From Micromonospora violae (GTDB lineage: Bacteria; Actinomycetota; Actinomycetes; Mycobacteriales; Micromonosporaceae): a stretch of 64,000 bases of DNA. A program made the translations under genes and the position numbers. Shown piece by piece: positions 42,869 through 49,934 of the stretch (position 1 is the first letter of the stretch; every line of letters begins with the position of its first letter). The stretch covers positions 4,898,001 to 4,962,000 of the forward strand of contig NZ_SHKK01000001.1 of NCBI RefSeq assembly GCF_004217135.1, read 5' to 3'. Below the pieces are notes generated by a model that was not told the origin of the DNA, searched no databases, and saw nothing but the letters and a program-made list of their open reading frames with translations.

Positions 42869-43414
42869 TCAGGCCGCCTCGGCGCCCTCCTTCTCGCGCT
42901 TGTCCTGCAGTGCAGCCGCCAGACGGGCGGTCTTCGACAGCGGGGCCTGGAACAGGGCCGCGGCCTTGCTCAGGTTGCCCTTCATCGCGCCGGCCAGCTT
43001 GGCCAGCAGCACCTCGCGGGACTCCAGGTCGGCGAGCTTCGTGACCTCGGCCGCGGAAATGGCCTTGCCCTCGAAGACACCGCCCTTGATGACGAGCTTC
43101 GGGTTGGCCTTCGCGAAGTCGCGAAGCCCCTTCGCCGCCTCGACGACGTCGCCCGAAACGAAAGTCAGCGCGGTAGGACCGGTGAACAGCTCGTCGAGGC
43201 CGGTGATGCCCGCGTCCGTCGCGGCACGCTTAGCCAGCGTGTTCTTCGCGACCGTGTAGCTGGTATCGGCGCCGAGCGAGCGCCGAAGCTGGGTGAGCTG
43301 GGAAACCGTCAGACCGCGGTACTCGGTCAGCACGGTGGCGCCCGAGCTACGGAAGCTTTCGGTCAGCTCAGCGACGGCCGTGGCCTTGTCGGCCCGGATC
43401 GGCTTGTCCGCCAT
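42869..43414 (-). CDS. rplJ: 50S ribosomal protein L10
   Basis: Stalk base protein of 181 residues that binds 23S rRNA and L12 dimers; in many bacteria the L10-L12 complex represses this operon through the leader RNA. The start [20 protein letters not shown] has GAGGG upstream. The C-terminal helix that binds L12 is present. It is preceded by a leader of about 265 bases containing a terminator-like hairpin. Confidence 0.98.
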   Translation of the reverse strand: MADKPIRADKATAVAELTESFRSSGATVLTEYRGLTVSQLTQLRRSLGADTSYTVAKNTLAKRAATDAGITGLDELFTGPTALTFVSGDVVEAAKGLRDFAKANPKLVIKGGVFEGKAISAAEVTKLADLESREVLLAKLAGAMKGNLSKAAALFQAPLSKTARLAAALQDKREKEGAEAA

Positions 43415-43491
43415 GTCCCTCCTCTCTCGTTAGTCGAGGCTGGTCCCCGTCTTGGCCGAAGCCGGAACGGGGGCGGAGGCAGCGCGACAAC

Positions 43492-43521
43492 GAAAAAGCC
43501 CCGGCGCAGGGCGCACGGGGC
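43492..43521 (-). terminator. Terminator-like hairpin with T-run in the rplJ leader
   Basis: On the minus strand GCCCCGTGCGCCCTGCGCCGGGGC is followed directly by TTTTT. This is the only hairpin seen in the window with a true T-run. It lies 78 bases before rplJ and inside the predicted rplJ transcript, so it may attenuate rplJL; it could also end the upstream ABC transporter transcript. Confidence 0.75.
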
Positions 43522-43681
43522 GAGGGCCGGTGGATCACCATGGTCGGCGGACCAGGTTCACTGCCGAGTTACGCTTGCCGCCCTACGCGGGTCGCCCGTT
43601 GTCGCGGGACCTTCGACCATGCCGAAGCACGGTGACCAGCGGTCTCTGGGTGGTTCCTCATCCATGAGAACACGGATGACG
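43522..43681 (-). ncRNA. Probable L10 leader region
   Basis: Lies between the predicted start of transcription near 43680 and the attenuator hairpin. It contains CACCCAGAGACCGCTGGT, which resembles what I recall of actinobacterial rplJ leaders. No gene lies in 43415-43755. The exact fold was not computed. Confidence 0.45.
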
Positions 43682-43687
43682 GTGTGA

Positions 43688-43716
43688 AGAGTACGCGCCC
43701 CGGCCACCAGCACCAA
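43688..43716 (-). promoter_or_regulatory. Candidate promoter of rplJL
   Basis: On the minus strand TTGGTG (43711-43716), a 17-base spacer, then TACTCT (43688-43693), with the same -10 box as the rpsL promoter. Confidence 0.6.
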
Positions 43717-43755
43717 ATCGCGCCCTGTGAGCCGCGCCACCACCGCCAGCGCCGG

Positions 43756-44445
43756 TCAGCCCTGGGCGCGCCGCCGCCACAGGTAACCGCCGGCGACCGC
43801 AGCGCTCCAGGCCAGCGCCCACCCGCTCAGCCCCAGCAGGGTCAGCGCGGCGGCCTCCCCGCCCGTGGCACGAGCGGCGGCCATGATCGGCGGCGCCAGC
43901 CAGGGGACCACCGAACCGGACAGGCCGAACACCACCGCGCCGACTCCGCCCAGGGCCAACACCGCGACGCCGTACCCGGCGCCACCCACCGACGCCCGGC
44001 TCGCCAACGCCCCAAGAGCAACCGCCGCCGGTACGACCAGCAGGTGCACCCACGCACCCAGCGCGAGCCCGACCGGAATCGACCGGTCCCCCGGGTCGAC
44101 CGGACCGGTCACCCCGCCCACCAACCACGGAAAGAGCAGCGCGATGGCCACCGTCACCAGCGCCGCCACTCCGGCGGCGAACAGCCCGGCCAGCCGCTCC
44201 CGCGCCACCCCGAGCGTCACCTGCGCCAACCGACGCTGCACGTCCGGCTCGACGTCCAACAAGATCTTGGTCTGCCAGGCGAGCACCGGGAAGAGCACCA
44301 CCGCGGAGACGCCGTACGCCTCCGCCGGCTGGGCCCGGCCGCCGCCGTAGAGGGTGCCGAGCGCGATCAAGCCGGCCAGCAACGGCGCCACCGCCCGACC
44401 GGTGCGCAGGAAACCGGCCAACCGCATCCGGATCAGCGCGCTCAC
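43756..44445 (-). CDS. ABC transporter permease-like membrane protein
   Basis: A 229-residue integral membrane protein with about six hydrophobic segments (for example VAALVTVAIALLFPWLVGG and YGVAVLALGGVGAVVFGLSG). It begins VSALIRMRLAGFLRTGRAVA, a cytoplasmic amphipathic start typical of ABC-2-type permeases. The GTG start overlaps the TGA of the ATPase gene by 4 bases, so the pair forms one exporter. The substrate is unknown. The pair is inserted between rplA and rplJ. Confidence 0.8.
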   Translation of the reverse strand: MSALIRMRLAGFLRTGRAVAPLLAGLIALGTLYGGGRAQPAEAYGVSAVVLFPVLAWQTKILLDVEPDVQRRLAQVTLGVARERLAGLFAAGVAALVTVAIALLFPWLVGGVTGPVDPGDRSIPVGLALGAWVHLLVVPAAVALGALASRASVGGAGYGVAVLALGGVGAVVFGLSGSVVPWLAPPIMAAARATGGEAAALTLLGLSGWALAWSAAVAGGYLWRRRAQG

Positions 44446-45332
44446 CGGGCCTCCCCCGCCGCCGGCCCGAGCACCGGGTCGGTGCCCTCCGGCTGCTCCG
44501 CCGCCAACTCCCCGGCCACCCCGAGCGACGGCTCGGCGGGTCGGGCAGCACCGGCCACCCGGAGCGGCTCGGCGGGTCGCGCCTGAGATGCGACGGTGGA
44601 GGCGTCGGCGCGTACCCGCAGCACCTGGTGGCCCTCGGCGCGCAACCGGGCGACGGTGCCGGCGACCCGCGCGGCCGGCACCGCGACCTCGACCACCGCG
44701 ATCGTCTCGTCCGTCGACGGCGTCTCCTCGGAGAGCGTGCCGTCGGCCACCAACCAGCGGCGCGCGCCCGGCAACCGGACCGTCTCGCCACGGTGGTCGC
44801 TGACCAGGACGGACCCGTTCGCGGCGAGCACCTCGTCGATCAACTCGGGCACCAACTCGCGGGTAGCGGCGTCCAACCCCTCCCACGGCTCGTCGAGCAC
44901 CAGCAGGCCGGGCGGGCGCAGCATCGCCTGAGCGAGGCCGACCTTCTGCGCGGTGCCCTTGGACAGCTCAGGCAACCGGACCGAGCGGAAGGCGGACAGC
45001 CCGAGCCGGTCGGTCCAGGAGGAGACCGCCTCGTCGGCCGCAGCCCGGCCCAGCCCCGCCACCCGGGCCATCCCGGTCAGGTAGCGGGTCACCGTGAACG
45101 GCTGGTCAGCGGGGAACCGCTCCGGCACCCAGCCCACCCGCGCCGGCCGGTCGGTGACCCGGCCCCGGCCCGGCCAGAGAACCCCCGCGGCCACCTGGAG
45201 CAGCGTTGACTTGCCCACCCCGTTGCGGCCCAGCACGATCGCCACCTCGCCGGGACCGATCCGCACATCGACGCCGTGCAGCACCCACGGCCCCCGCCGG
45301 TGGTACCGCAACCAGACGTTCTCCAGTCGCAT
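44442..45332 (-). CDS. ABC transporter ATP-binding protein
   Basis: A 296-residue ATPase. Walker A is GRNGVGKST (about 35-43), the signature appears as ELSKGTAQKVGLAQAML, which has K where LSGGQ has G, and Walker B is LLVLDEPWEGLD. After residue 200 there is an Ala/Glu/Pro-rich extension of about 90 residues with no clear motif. The ATG at 45332 (MRLENVWLRYHRRG) is the start; the frame open upstream lies antisense-free but has no ABC similarity. It pairs with the permease gene. Confidence 0.88.
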   Translation of the reverse strand: MRLENVWLRYHRRGPWVLHGVDVRIGPGEVAIVLGRNGVGKSTLLQVAAGVLWPGRGRVTDRPARVGWVPERFPADQPFTVTRYLTGMARVAGLGRAAADEAVSSWTDRLGLSAFRSVRLPELSKGTAQKVGLAQAMLRPPGLLVLDEPWEGLDAATRELVPELIDEVLAANGSVLVSDHRGETVRLPGARRWLVADGTLSEETPSTDETIAVVEVAVPAARVAGTVARLRAEGHQVLRVRADASTVASQARPAEPLRVAGAARPAEPSLGVAGELAAEQPEGTDPVLGPAAGEAR

Positions 45333-45359
45333 GGGTCCGAGCCTGCCACACCTCGAACG

Positions 45360-45395
45360 CGCAGGGGCGCCGCCACAGTCGTGGCGGCGCCCCTG
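45360..45395 (-). terminator. Terminator after rplA
   Basis: A perfect 16-bp stem, GCAGGGGCGCCGCCAC paired with GTGGCGGCGCCCCTGC, with a 4-nt loop, 17 bases after the rplA stop. It separates rplKA from the ABC transporter genes. Confidence 0.9.
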
Positions 45396-45412
45396 CGAGG
45401 CGAACTGTCGAC

Positions 45413-46129
45413 TCAGGCGTCGGCCTGGTCCTCCCGAAGGTTCTTCACCAGGTTCGGGTCGACCGGGACACCCGGGCCCATCGTGGTGGTCAGGATGACC
45501 TTGCGGAGGTACTTGCCCTTGGCCGCGGACGGCTTGGCCCGCAGCACCTCGTCGAGCACCGCGGCGTAGTTGTCCACCAGCTGGCCCTCGGTGAAGGAGG
45601 CCTTGCCGATGATCAGGTGCAGGTTGGAGTGCTTGTCCACCCGGAAGGTGATCTTGCCGCCCTTGATGTCCTGCACCGCCTTGGTGACGTCCATGGTCAC
45701 CGTGCCGGTCTTCGGGTTCGGCATGAGACCGCGCGGGCCCAGGATCCGCGCGATCCGGCCGATCTTGGCCATCTGGTCCGGCGTGGCGATCGCCGCGTCG
45801 AAGTCGAGCCAACCACCCTGGATCCGGGCGACCAGCTCATCGGTGCCCACCTCGTCCGCACCCGCGGCGGCAGCCTCTTCGGCCTTCGCGCCGCTGGCGA
45901 ACACGATCACGCGGGCGGTCTTACCGGTGCCGTGCGGCAGGTTGACCGTGCCGCGGACCATCTGGTCCGCCTTGCGGGGGTCGACGCCGAGGCGCATGGC
46001 GACCTCGACCGTGGCGTCGAACTTGACGTTGGTGGTCTCCTTGGCCAGCTTCACGGCCTCGGTGGGGGTGTAGAGCTTCGACCGGTCGATGACATCGGCG
46101 GCCTTGCGGTAGCTCTTGCTGCGCTGCAT
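45413..46129 (-). CDS. rplA: 50S ribosomal protein L1
   Basis: A 238-residue L1 stalk protein that helps release E-site tRNA; in E. coli it represses rpl[22 protein letters not shown] opens it, and the conserved [20 protein letters not shown] is present. It lies 78 bases after rplK and is followed by a strong terminator. Confidence 0.98.
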   Translation of the reverse strand: MQRSKSYRKAADVIDRSKLYTPTEAVKLAKETTNVKFDATVEVAMRLGVDPRKADQMVRGTVNLPHGTGKTARVIVFASGAKAEEAAAAGADEVGTDELVARIQGGWLDFDAAIATPDQMAKIGRIARILGPRGLMPNPKTGTVTMDVTKAVQDIKGGKITFRVDKHSNLHLIIGKASFTEGQLVDNYAAVLDEVLRAKPSAAKGKYLRKVILTTTMGPGVPVDPNLVKNLREDQADA

Positions 46130-46207
46130 TGCTGATTACTCCTGTGGTCTCTGGCGGGCCGCTCGGCGCGAGCCCTCCCACGGTCGGAACGAAGGTCGGG
46201 ACCGACG

Positions 46208-46639
46208 TCAGTCGTTGACGGTGATGCCCATCGACCGGGCGGTGCCGGCGATGATCTTCTCGGCCTGGTCGAGGCTGTTGGCGTTGAGGTCGGCCATCTT
46301 CTTCTCGGCGATCTCACGCAGCTGAGCGCGGCTGACCGAGCCGACCTTCTCGGCCTGCGGAACACCCGAACCCTTCTGCACGCCGGCGGCCTTGATCAGC
46401 AGCCGGGCAGCGGGCGGGGTCTTCAGGACGAACGTGAAGGACCGGTCCTCGTACACGCTGATCTCGGCCGGGACGATGTCGCCCCGCTGAGACTCGGTCT
46501 GCGCGTTGTAGGACTTGCAGAACTCCATGATGTTCACGCCGTGCTGGCCGAGCGCGGGGCCGACCGGCGGCGCCGGCGTGGCCTGGCCCGCCGGCAGCTG
46601 AAGCGTGAACGTCTTGACGAGCTTCTTCTTCGGAGGCAT
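46208..46639 (-). CDS. rplK: 50S ribosomal protein L11
   Basis: A 143-residue protein of the GTPase-associated centre, also needed for RelA activation and thiopeptide binding. The ATG at 46639 ([20 protein letters not shown]) has AGGAAG upstream. The Pro-rich segment [20 protein letters not shown] that contacts thiostrepton is standard, so no resistance change is seen there. Confidence 0.98.
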   Translation of the reverse strand: MPPKKKLVKTFTLQLPAGQATPAPPVGPALGQHGVNIMEFCKSYNAQTESQRGDIVPAEISVYEDRSFTFVLKTPPAARLLIKAAGVQKGSGVPQAEKVGSVSRAQLREIAEKKMADLNANSLDQAEKIIAGTARSMGITVND

Positions 46640-46789
46640 GTCACTTCCTGGGGCTTGGAGCTGGGAAAAAGCGGCTGTCGCCGCCCTCGGGCGCGCACGG
46701 TCAGCGCGGTGCGACAGCGGCGACATTCAAGAGTAGCGCAGGCCGCAGCCCACTCGTCCGCCGAGGTCGAGCGAGAGCGCGTACGCCGA

Positions 46790-46820
46790 CGTCGGCGGCG
46801 GGTCGGACCCGCCGCCGACG
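46790..46820 (-). terminator. Hairpin after nusG
   Basis: CGTCGGCGGCGGGTC and GACCCGCCGCCGACG are perfect complements with almost no loop (a few central pairs must open). It is 6 bases after the nusG stop and upstream of rplK, so it may be a partial terminator. Confidence 0.6.
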
Positions 46821-46825
46821 ACCAA

Positions 46826-47548
46826 TCAGATCTTGGCGACCTGGTTGAAGTTGAGCTCCACCGGAGTCTCGCGACCGAAGATCGACACCAGCACCTTGAG
46901 CTTCTGCTGGTCGGCGTTGATCTCGCTGATCGTGGCCGGCAGCGAGGCGAACGCACCGTCGGTGACGGTGACGGAGTCGCCCACCTCGAAGTCGAGGACC
47001 TTGATCTCCGGCTTCGCCTTCTTCTGCTCGGTCTCCACGGCCGGCGCCAGCCACTTCAGCACCTCGTCGAGCGAGAGCGGGGCGGGCCGGTCGGCCCGGT
47101 CGGTCGCACCGACGAAGCCGGTCACACCCGGGGTGTTCCGGACGCAGGAGTAGGACTCGGCGGTCAGCTCCATCCGGACCAGGATGTAGCCCGGGAAGAC
47201 CTTGGCCTGGATCTGCGAACGCTTACCGTTCTTGACCTCGACCTCTTCCCGGGTCGGCACCTCGACCTGGTAGATGAAGTCTTCCATGTCGAGGCTCGTG
47301 ATCCGGGTCTCGAGGTTGGTCTTGACCTTGTTCTCGTAGCCGGCGTACGAGTGCACCACGTACCAGTCACCCGGCGCGTAGCGCAGCTTCTGCCTCAGCT
47401 CCGCGACGGGGTCGTAGTCCTCGTCCGGTGCGGGCTCGGTCGTTGCGAACTCCGGCTCGCTGGCGGCCTCAACCGACTCGTCACCAGCCGCCGTCGCGAC
47501 CGTGGACTGATCGTCCACCGGTCCGGCGGTCTCGTCGTACTCAGGCAC
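46826..47548 (-). CDS. nusG: Transcription termination/antitermination protein NusG
   Basis: Binds RNA polymerase and couples it to Rho or the ribosome. It has 240 residues. An acidic N-terminal extension of about 55 residues precedes the NGN domain ([29 protein letters not shown]) and the C-terminal KOW domain ([20 protein letters not shown]). The extension is typical of actinobacteria. The start is GTG at 47548, 38 bases after secE. Confidence 0.98.
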   Translation of the reverse strand: MPEYDETAGPVDDQSTVATAAGDESVEAASEPEFATTEPAPDEDYDPVAELRQKLRYAPGDWYVVHSYAGYENKVKTNLETRITSLDMEDFIYQVEVPTREEVEVKNGKRSQIQAKVFPGYILVRMELTAESYSCVRNTPGVTGFVGATDRADRPAPLSLDEVLKWLAPAVETEQKKAKPEIKVLDFEVGDSVTVTDGAFASLPATISEINADQQKLKVLVSIFGRETPVELNFNQVAKI

Positions 47549-47586
47549 GCTCGCTCACTTCCGTCACTATGGCTGGAGGCAGCCGG

Positions 47587-47979
47587 TCAGTCCGAGTTGC
47601 CAAAGACAAACAACACGACCTTGGCGAAGCCGAAGTCCAGCACACCCACGATCGTCAGCATCACCGCGACGAACGCCACCACCACGGCGGTGTAGGTCAG
47701 CAACTCCTTGCGGGTCGGCCAGATGACCTTACGCAGTTCGGCTACGACCTCGCGGAAGAACCGGGCGATGCGGCCGAAGACGCCCACCCGACCCGTTTCC
47801 GACCGGGTGGTCGGCCGGCTGTCCGCCGACTCCGCCCGGGCACGGGACCGCGTGGCGGTGCCTCCCCGGGAAACCGGCTCGTCCGCGCTGGAGGCGTCGT
47901 CGTCGGCTACCTCGTCGACGACCTCGTCGTCCAGACGATCGTCGCCGGCGTCCTCGCCGTGCCGCTTGTTGTCGGCCAC
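47587..47979 (-). CDS. secE: Preprotein translocase subunit SecE
   Basis: A 130-residue clamp subunit of SecYEG. About 65 acidic and disordered residues precede the conserved amphipathic helix (FFREVVAELRKVIWPTRKEL) and one transmembrane helix. The GTG at 47979 (VADNKRHGEDAG) is the start because GGAGGG lies 4-5 bases upstream; the longer upstream frame overlaps nothing conserved. It lies between tRNA-Trp and nusG. Confidence 0.96.
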   Translation of the reverse strand: MADNKRHGEDAGDDRLDDEVVDEVADDDASSADEPVSRGGTATRSRARAESADSRPTTRSETGRVGVFGRIARFFREVVAELRKVIWPTRKELLTYTAVVVAFVAVMLTIVGVLDFGFAKVVLFVFGNSD

Positions 47980-48192
47980 TTCGCCCTCCGTCGCGGAATC
48001 TTGGGTCGCACGCCGAGCGGCGTACGCGGCGCTGGTCACGCCGGCCGGACCCAACCGTCCCGCGACGGGCCGCGGCCGGCGGATCACCCGGAGGGCCCGA
48101 TTGCCTCGGAACCACCCCGCCGATGCCACCACCACGGGCCGGACGCCGCCAAGCTGGCGGCGCGACCCACGGGAACGGTCAGGCCTGAGGCG

Positions 48193-48265
<73 letters not shown>

Positions 48266-48394
48266 ATGCGGCAACACTCGCCCCACGCGGCCACAGACGA
48301 CCGAGCAGGGGTCACTTGCCCCACGGCGGACCAGTGTACGGGTAGCCGCCCGACTTTCCCAACCGGTCTCTCCGCCACGCGTGGCGGGCTCGGT

Positions 48395-48787
48395 TCAGCG
48401 CGCCGTCCGGATGGTCGCCCGCGCCTGCGACAGCACCTTCTCACCCAGACAGGTGGCGGTCACCTCGAGTCGGGTGAGACCGTCCTCGGTCACCTCCCGC
48501 ACCCGCGCGGTGACCTCGATCTCGGTGCCCTGGTCGTCGTCCGGGACCACCACCGGCCGGGTGAAACGCACGCCGTACTCGACCACCGCGTCCGGCGACC
48601 CGGCCCACTCGGTCACCGCCCGCCCCACCAGCGCCATGGTGAACATGCCGTGGGCGATCACCCCGGGCAGACCCACCTTGGTGGCGACCCGGTCGCTCCA
48701 GTGGATCGGGTTGAAGTCGCCCGAGGCCCCGGCGTAGCGGATCAGGTCCGCCCGGGTCACCTGAAACGTCTGTGCTGGCAACTCCAT
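48395..48787 (-). CDS. MaoC-family dehydratase, HadB-like
   Basis: A 130-residue hot-dog fold protein. The hydratase 2 motif is visible in YAGASGDFNPIHWSD (Asp and His of the catalytic dyad). The ATG at 48787 (MELPAQTFQVTRADL) has GGGAGG 6 bases upstream and starts one base after the stop of the HadA-like gene. Together the two should form a heterodimeric (3R)-hydroxyacyl-ACP dehydratase-type enzyme. In Mycobacterium the equivalent pair serves mycolic acid synthesis; in a genus without mycolates its substrate is unclear. Confidence 0.88.
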   Translation of the reverse strand: MELPAQTFQVTRADLIRYAGASGDFNPIHWSDRVATKVGLPGVIAHGMFTMALVGRAVTEWAGSPDAVVEYGVRFTRPVVVPDDDQGTEIEVTARVREVTEDGLTRLEVTATCLGEKVLSQARATIRTAR

Positions 48788-48788
48788 C

Positions 48789-49235
48789 TCACGCCTCCCC
48801 ACGGATGACATACCTGGCCCAGACCGCGACCACAGGTTCCCCGCCGACGGTGCTCACGTCGGTGCGCGTGGTCAGGAAGCCGTGCCCACCCCGGGTGCTG
48901 ACGTCCTCGATGGTGTTGGTGCAGACCAGCTCGTCGCCTGCGACCACCGGCCGGGTGTACGCGAACCGCTGGTCGCCATGGACCAGACGGCTGTAGTCGA
49001 CACCCAGGGCCGGGTCCTCGATGATCTGGCGGCTCGCGGCCATCGTCACGATCACCGGGAACGTCGGCGGGGCCACCACGTCGGGGTGGCCCAGCGCCTG
49101 CGCGGCCGCCGGGTCATGGTGGGCCGCGTCGGTGGCGCCGATGGCGCTGGCGAACTCGCGGATCTTTTCTCGGCCCACCAGGTAGGGGGCGGTCGGCGGA
49201 TAGGTCCGGCCGACGAAAGAAGGGTCCAGAGGCAT
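48789..49235 (-). CDS. MaoC-family dehydratase N-terminal-type protein, HadA-like
   Basis: A 148-residue hot-dog protein of the FAS1-like dehydratase type (REKIREFASAIGATDAAHHD, APPTFPVIVT) that lacks the Asp-His dyad and is expected to bind the acyl chain. It begins MPLDPSFVGRTYPPTAPYLV. It is coupled with the HadB-like gene (1-base gap) and lies 127 bases after rpmG. No third gene equivalent to hadC follows. Confidence 0.87.
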   Translation of the reverse strand: MPLDPSFVGRTYPPTAPYLVGREKIREFASAIGATDAAHHDPAAAQALGHPDVVAPPTFPVIVTMAASRQIIEDPALGVDYSRLVHGDQRFAYTRPVVAGDELVCTNTIEDVSTRGGHGFLTTRTDVSTVGGEPVVAVWARYVIRGEA

Positions 49236-49336
49236 GCCGCGAACCTACACGGAAAGCCCTATCGCCGACCCGACCGGTAGGTGGCGGCGGAGCCGCACCA
49301 AACCGGTCAGATCGGCGATAGGAAAGCTTCGACAGC

Positions 49337-49357
49337 GGCCGGCCCGAAAGGCCGGCC
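49337..49357 (-). terminator. Small hairpin after rpmG
   Basis: GGCCGGCC-cgaaa-GGCCGGCC, 6 bases beyond the rpmG stop. Confidence 0.65.
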
Positions 49358-49362
49358 AGCGA

Positions 49363-49530
49363 TCAGCGGGTCTCGCGGTGGACCGTGTGCCGACCATCAC
49401 GCGGGCAGAACTTCTTCAGCTCGATGCGGTCGGGGTCGTTGCGCCGGTTCTTGCGCGTGATGTAGTTGCGCTCCTTGCACTCCACACACGCCAAAGTGAT
49501 CTTCGGCCGGACATCGGTAGCCTTCGCCAC
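49363..49530 (-). CDS. rpmG: 50S ribosomal protein L33 (zinc form)
   Basis: A 55-residue protein: [20 protein letters not shown], then [20 protein letters not shown] and [19 protein letters not shown] is present, but the second pair is C-P-R-D rather than CxxC, so it looks like a partly degenerate zinc form, which is common in actinobacteria. The start is GTG, with AGGAAGG about 10 bases upstream. It lies between tRNA-Met and the HadA-like gene. Confidence 0.96.
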   Translation of the reverse strand: MAKATDVRPKITLACVECKERNYITRKNRRNDPDRIELKKFCPRDGRHTVHRETR

Positions 49531-49662
49531 GGCGGAGTGCCTTCCTCGCTAACGGAAACAACTACGACGCGCCAGCCTAGACGCTGACAGCGCGGACATG
49601 CAAAGTGGGCGCCAGAAGCGCCCATTCTTACGACCACCGGCAACTAGCCCGGAAGACGAGAG

Positions 49663-49735
49663 TAGCGGTGGCCGGACTTGAACCGGCGACACAGCGATTA
49701 TGAGCCGCTTGCTCTACCATCTGAGCTACACCGCT
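49663..49735 (-). tRNA. tRNA-Met (CAT)
   Basis: Acceptor AGCGGTG/CACCGCT, anticodon loop CTCATAA with anticodon CAT, T loop GGTTCAAGTCC; 73 bases. The first acceptor base pair A-T and the absence of three anticodon-stem G-C pairs suggest elongator rather than initiator. Confidence 0.95.
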
Positions 49736-49759
49736 GCGATGGGTCCAGCTGAACCCTCG

Positions 49760-49832
49760 AGCCCCCTTACGGAATCGAACCGTAGACCTTCTCCTTACCA
49801 TGGAGACGCTCTGCCGACTGAGCTAAGGGGGC
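49760..49832 (-). tRNA. tRNA-Thr (GGT)
   Basis: Acceptor GCCCCCT/AGGGGGC, D arm AGCTCAGTCGGCAGAGC, anticodon loop ATGGTAA with anticodon GGT, T loop GGTTCGATTCC; 73 bases. It lies 24 bases upstream of tRNA-Met, so probably one transcript. Confidence 0.96.
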
Positions 49833-49916
49833 CTGCGCGATCTCCCCGTGGGGCGCGCAGGAGTAAGAGTACACGGCCCGGCTCGACAGGTGAAATCGGA
49901 TCCCCCGTGATCGTCC

Positions 49917-49934
49917 GTGCCCTGCTCAGGGCAC
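49917..49934 (-). terminator. Hairpin overlapping the stop of the GGDEF-EAL gene
   Basis: GTGCCCT-gctc-AGGGCAC, a perfect 7-bp stem that spans the stop codon. Confidence 0.5.
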
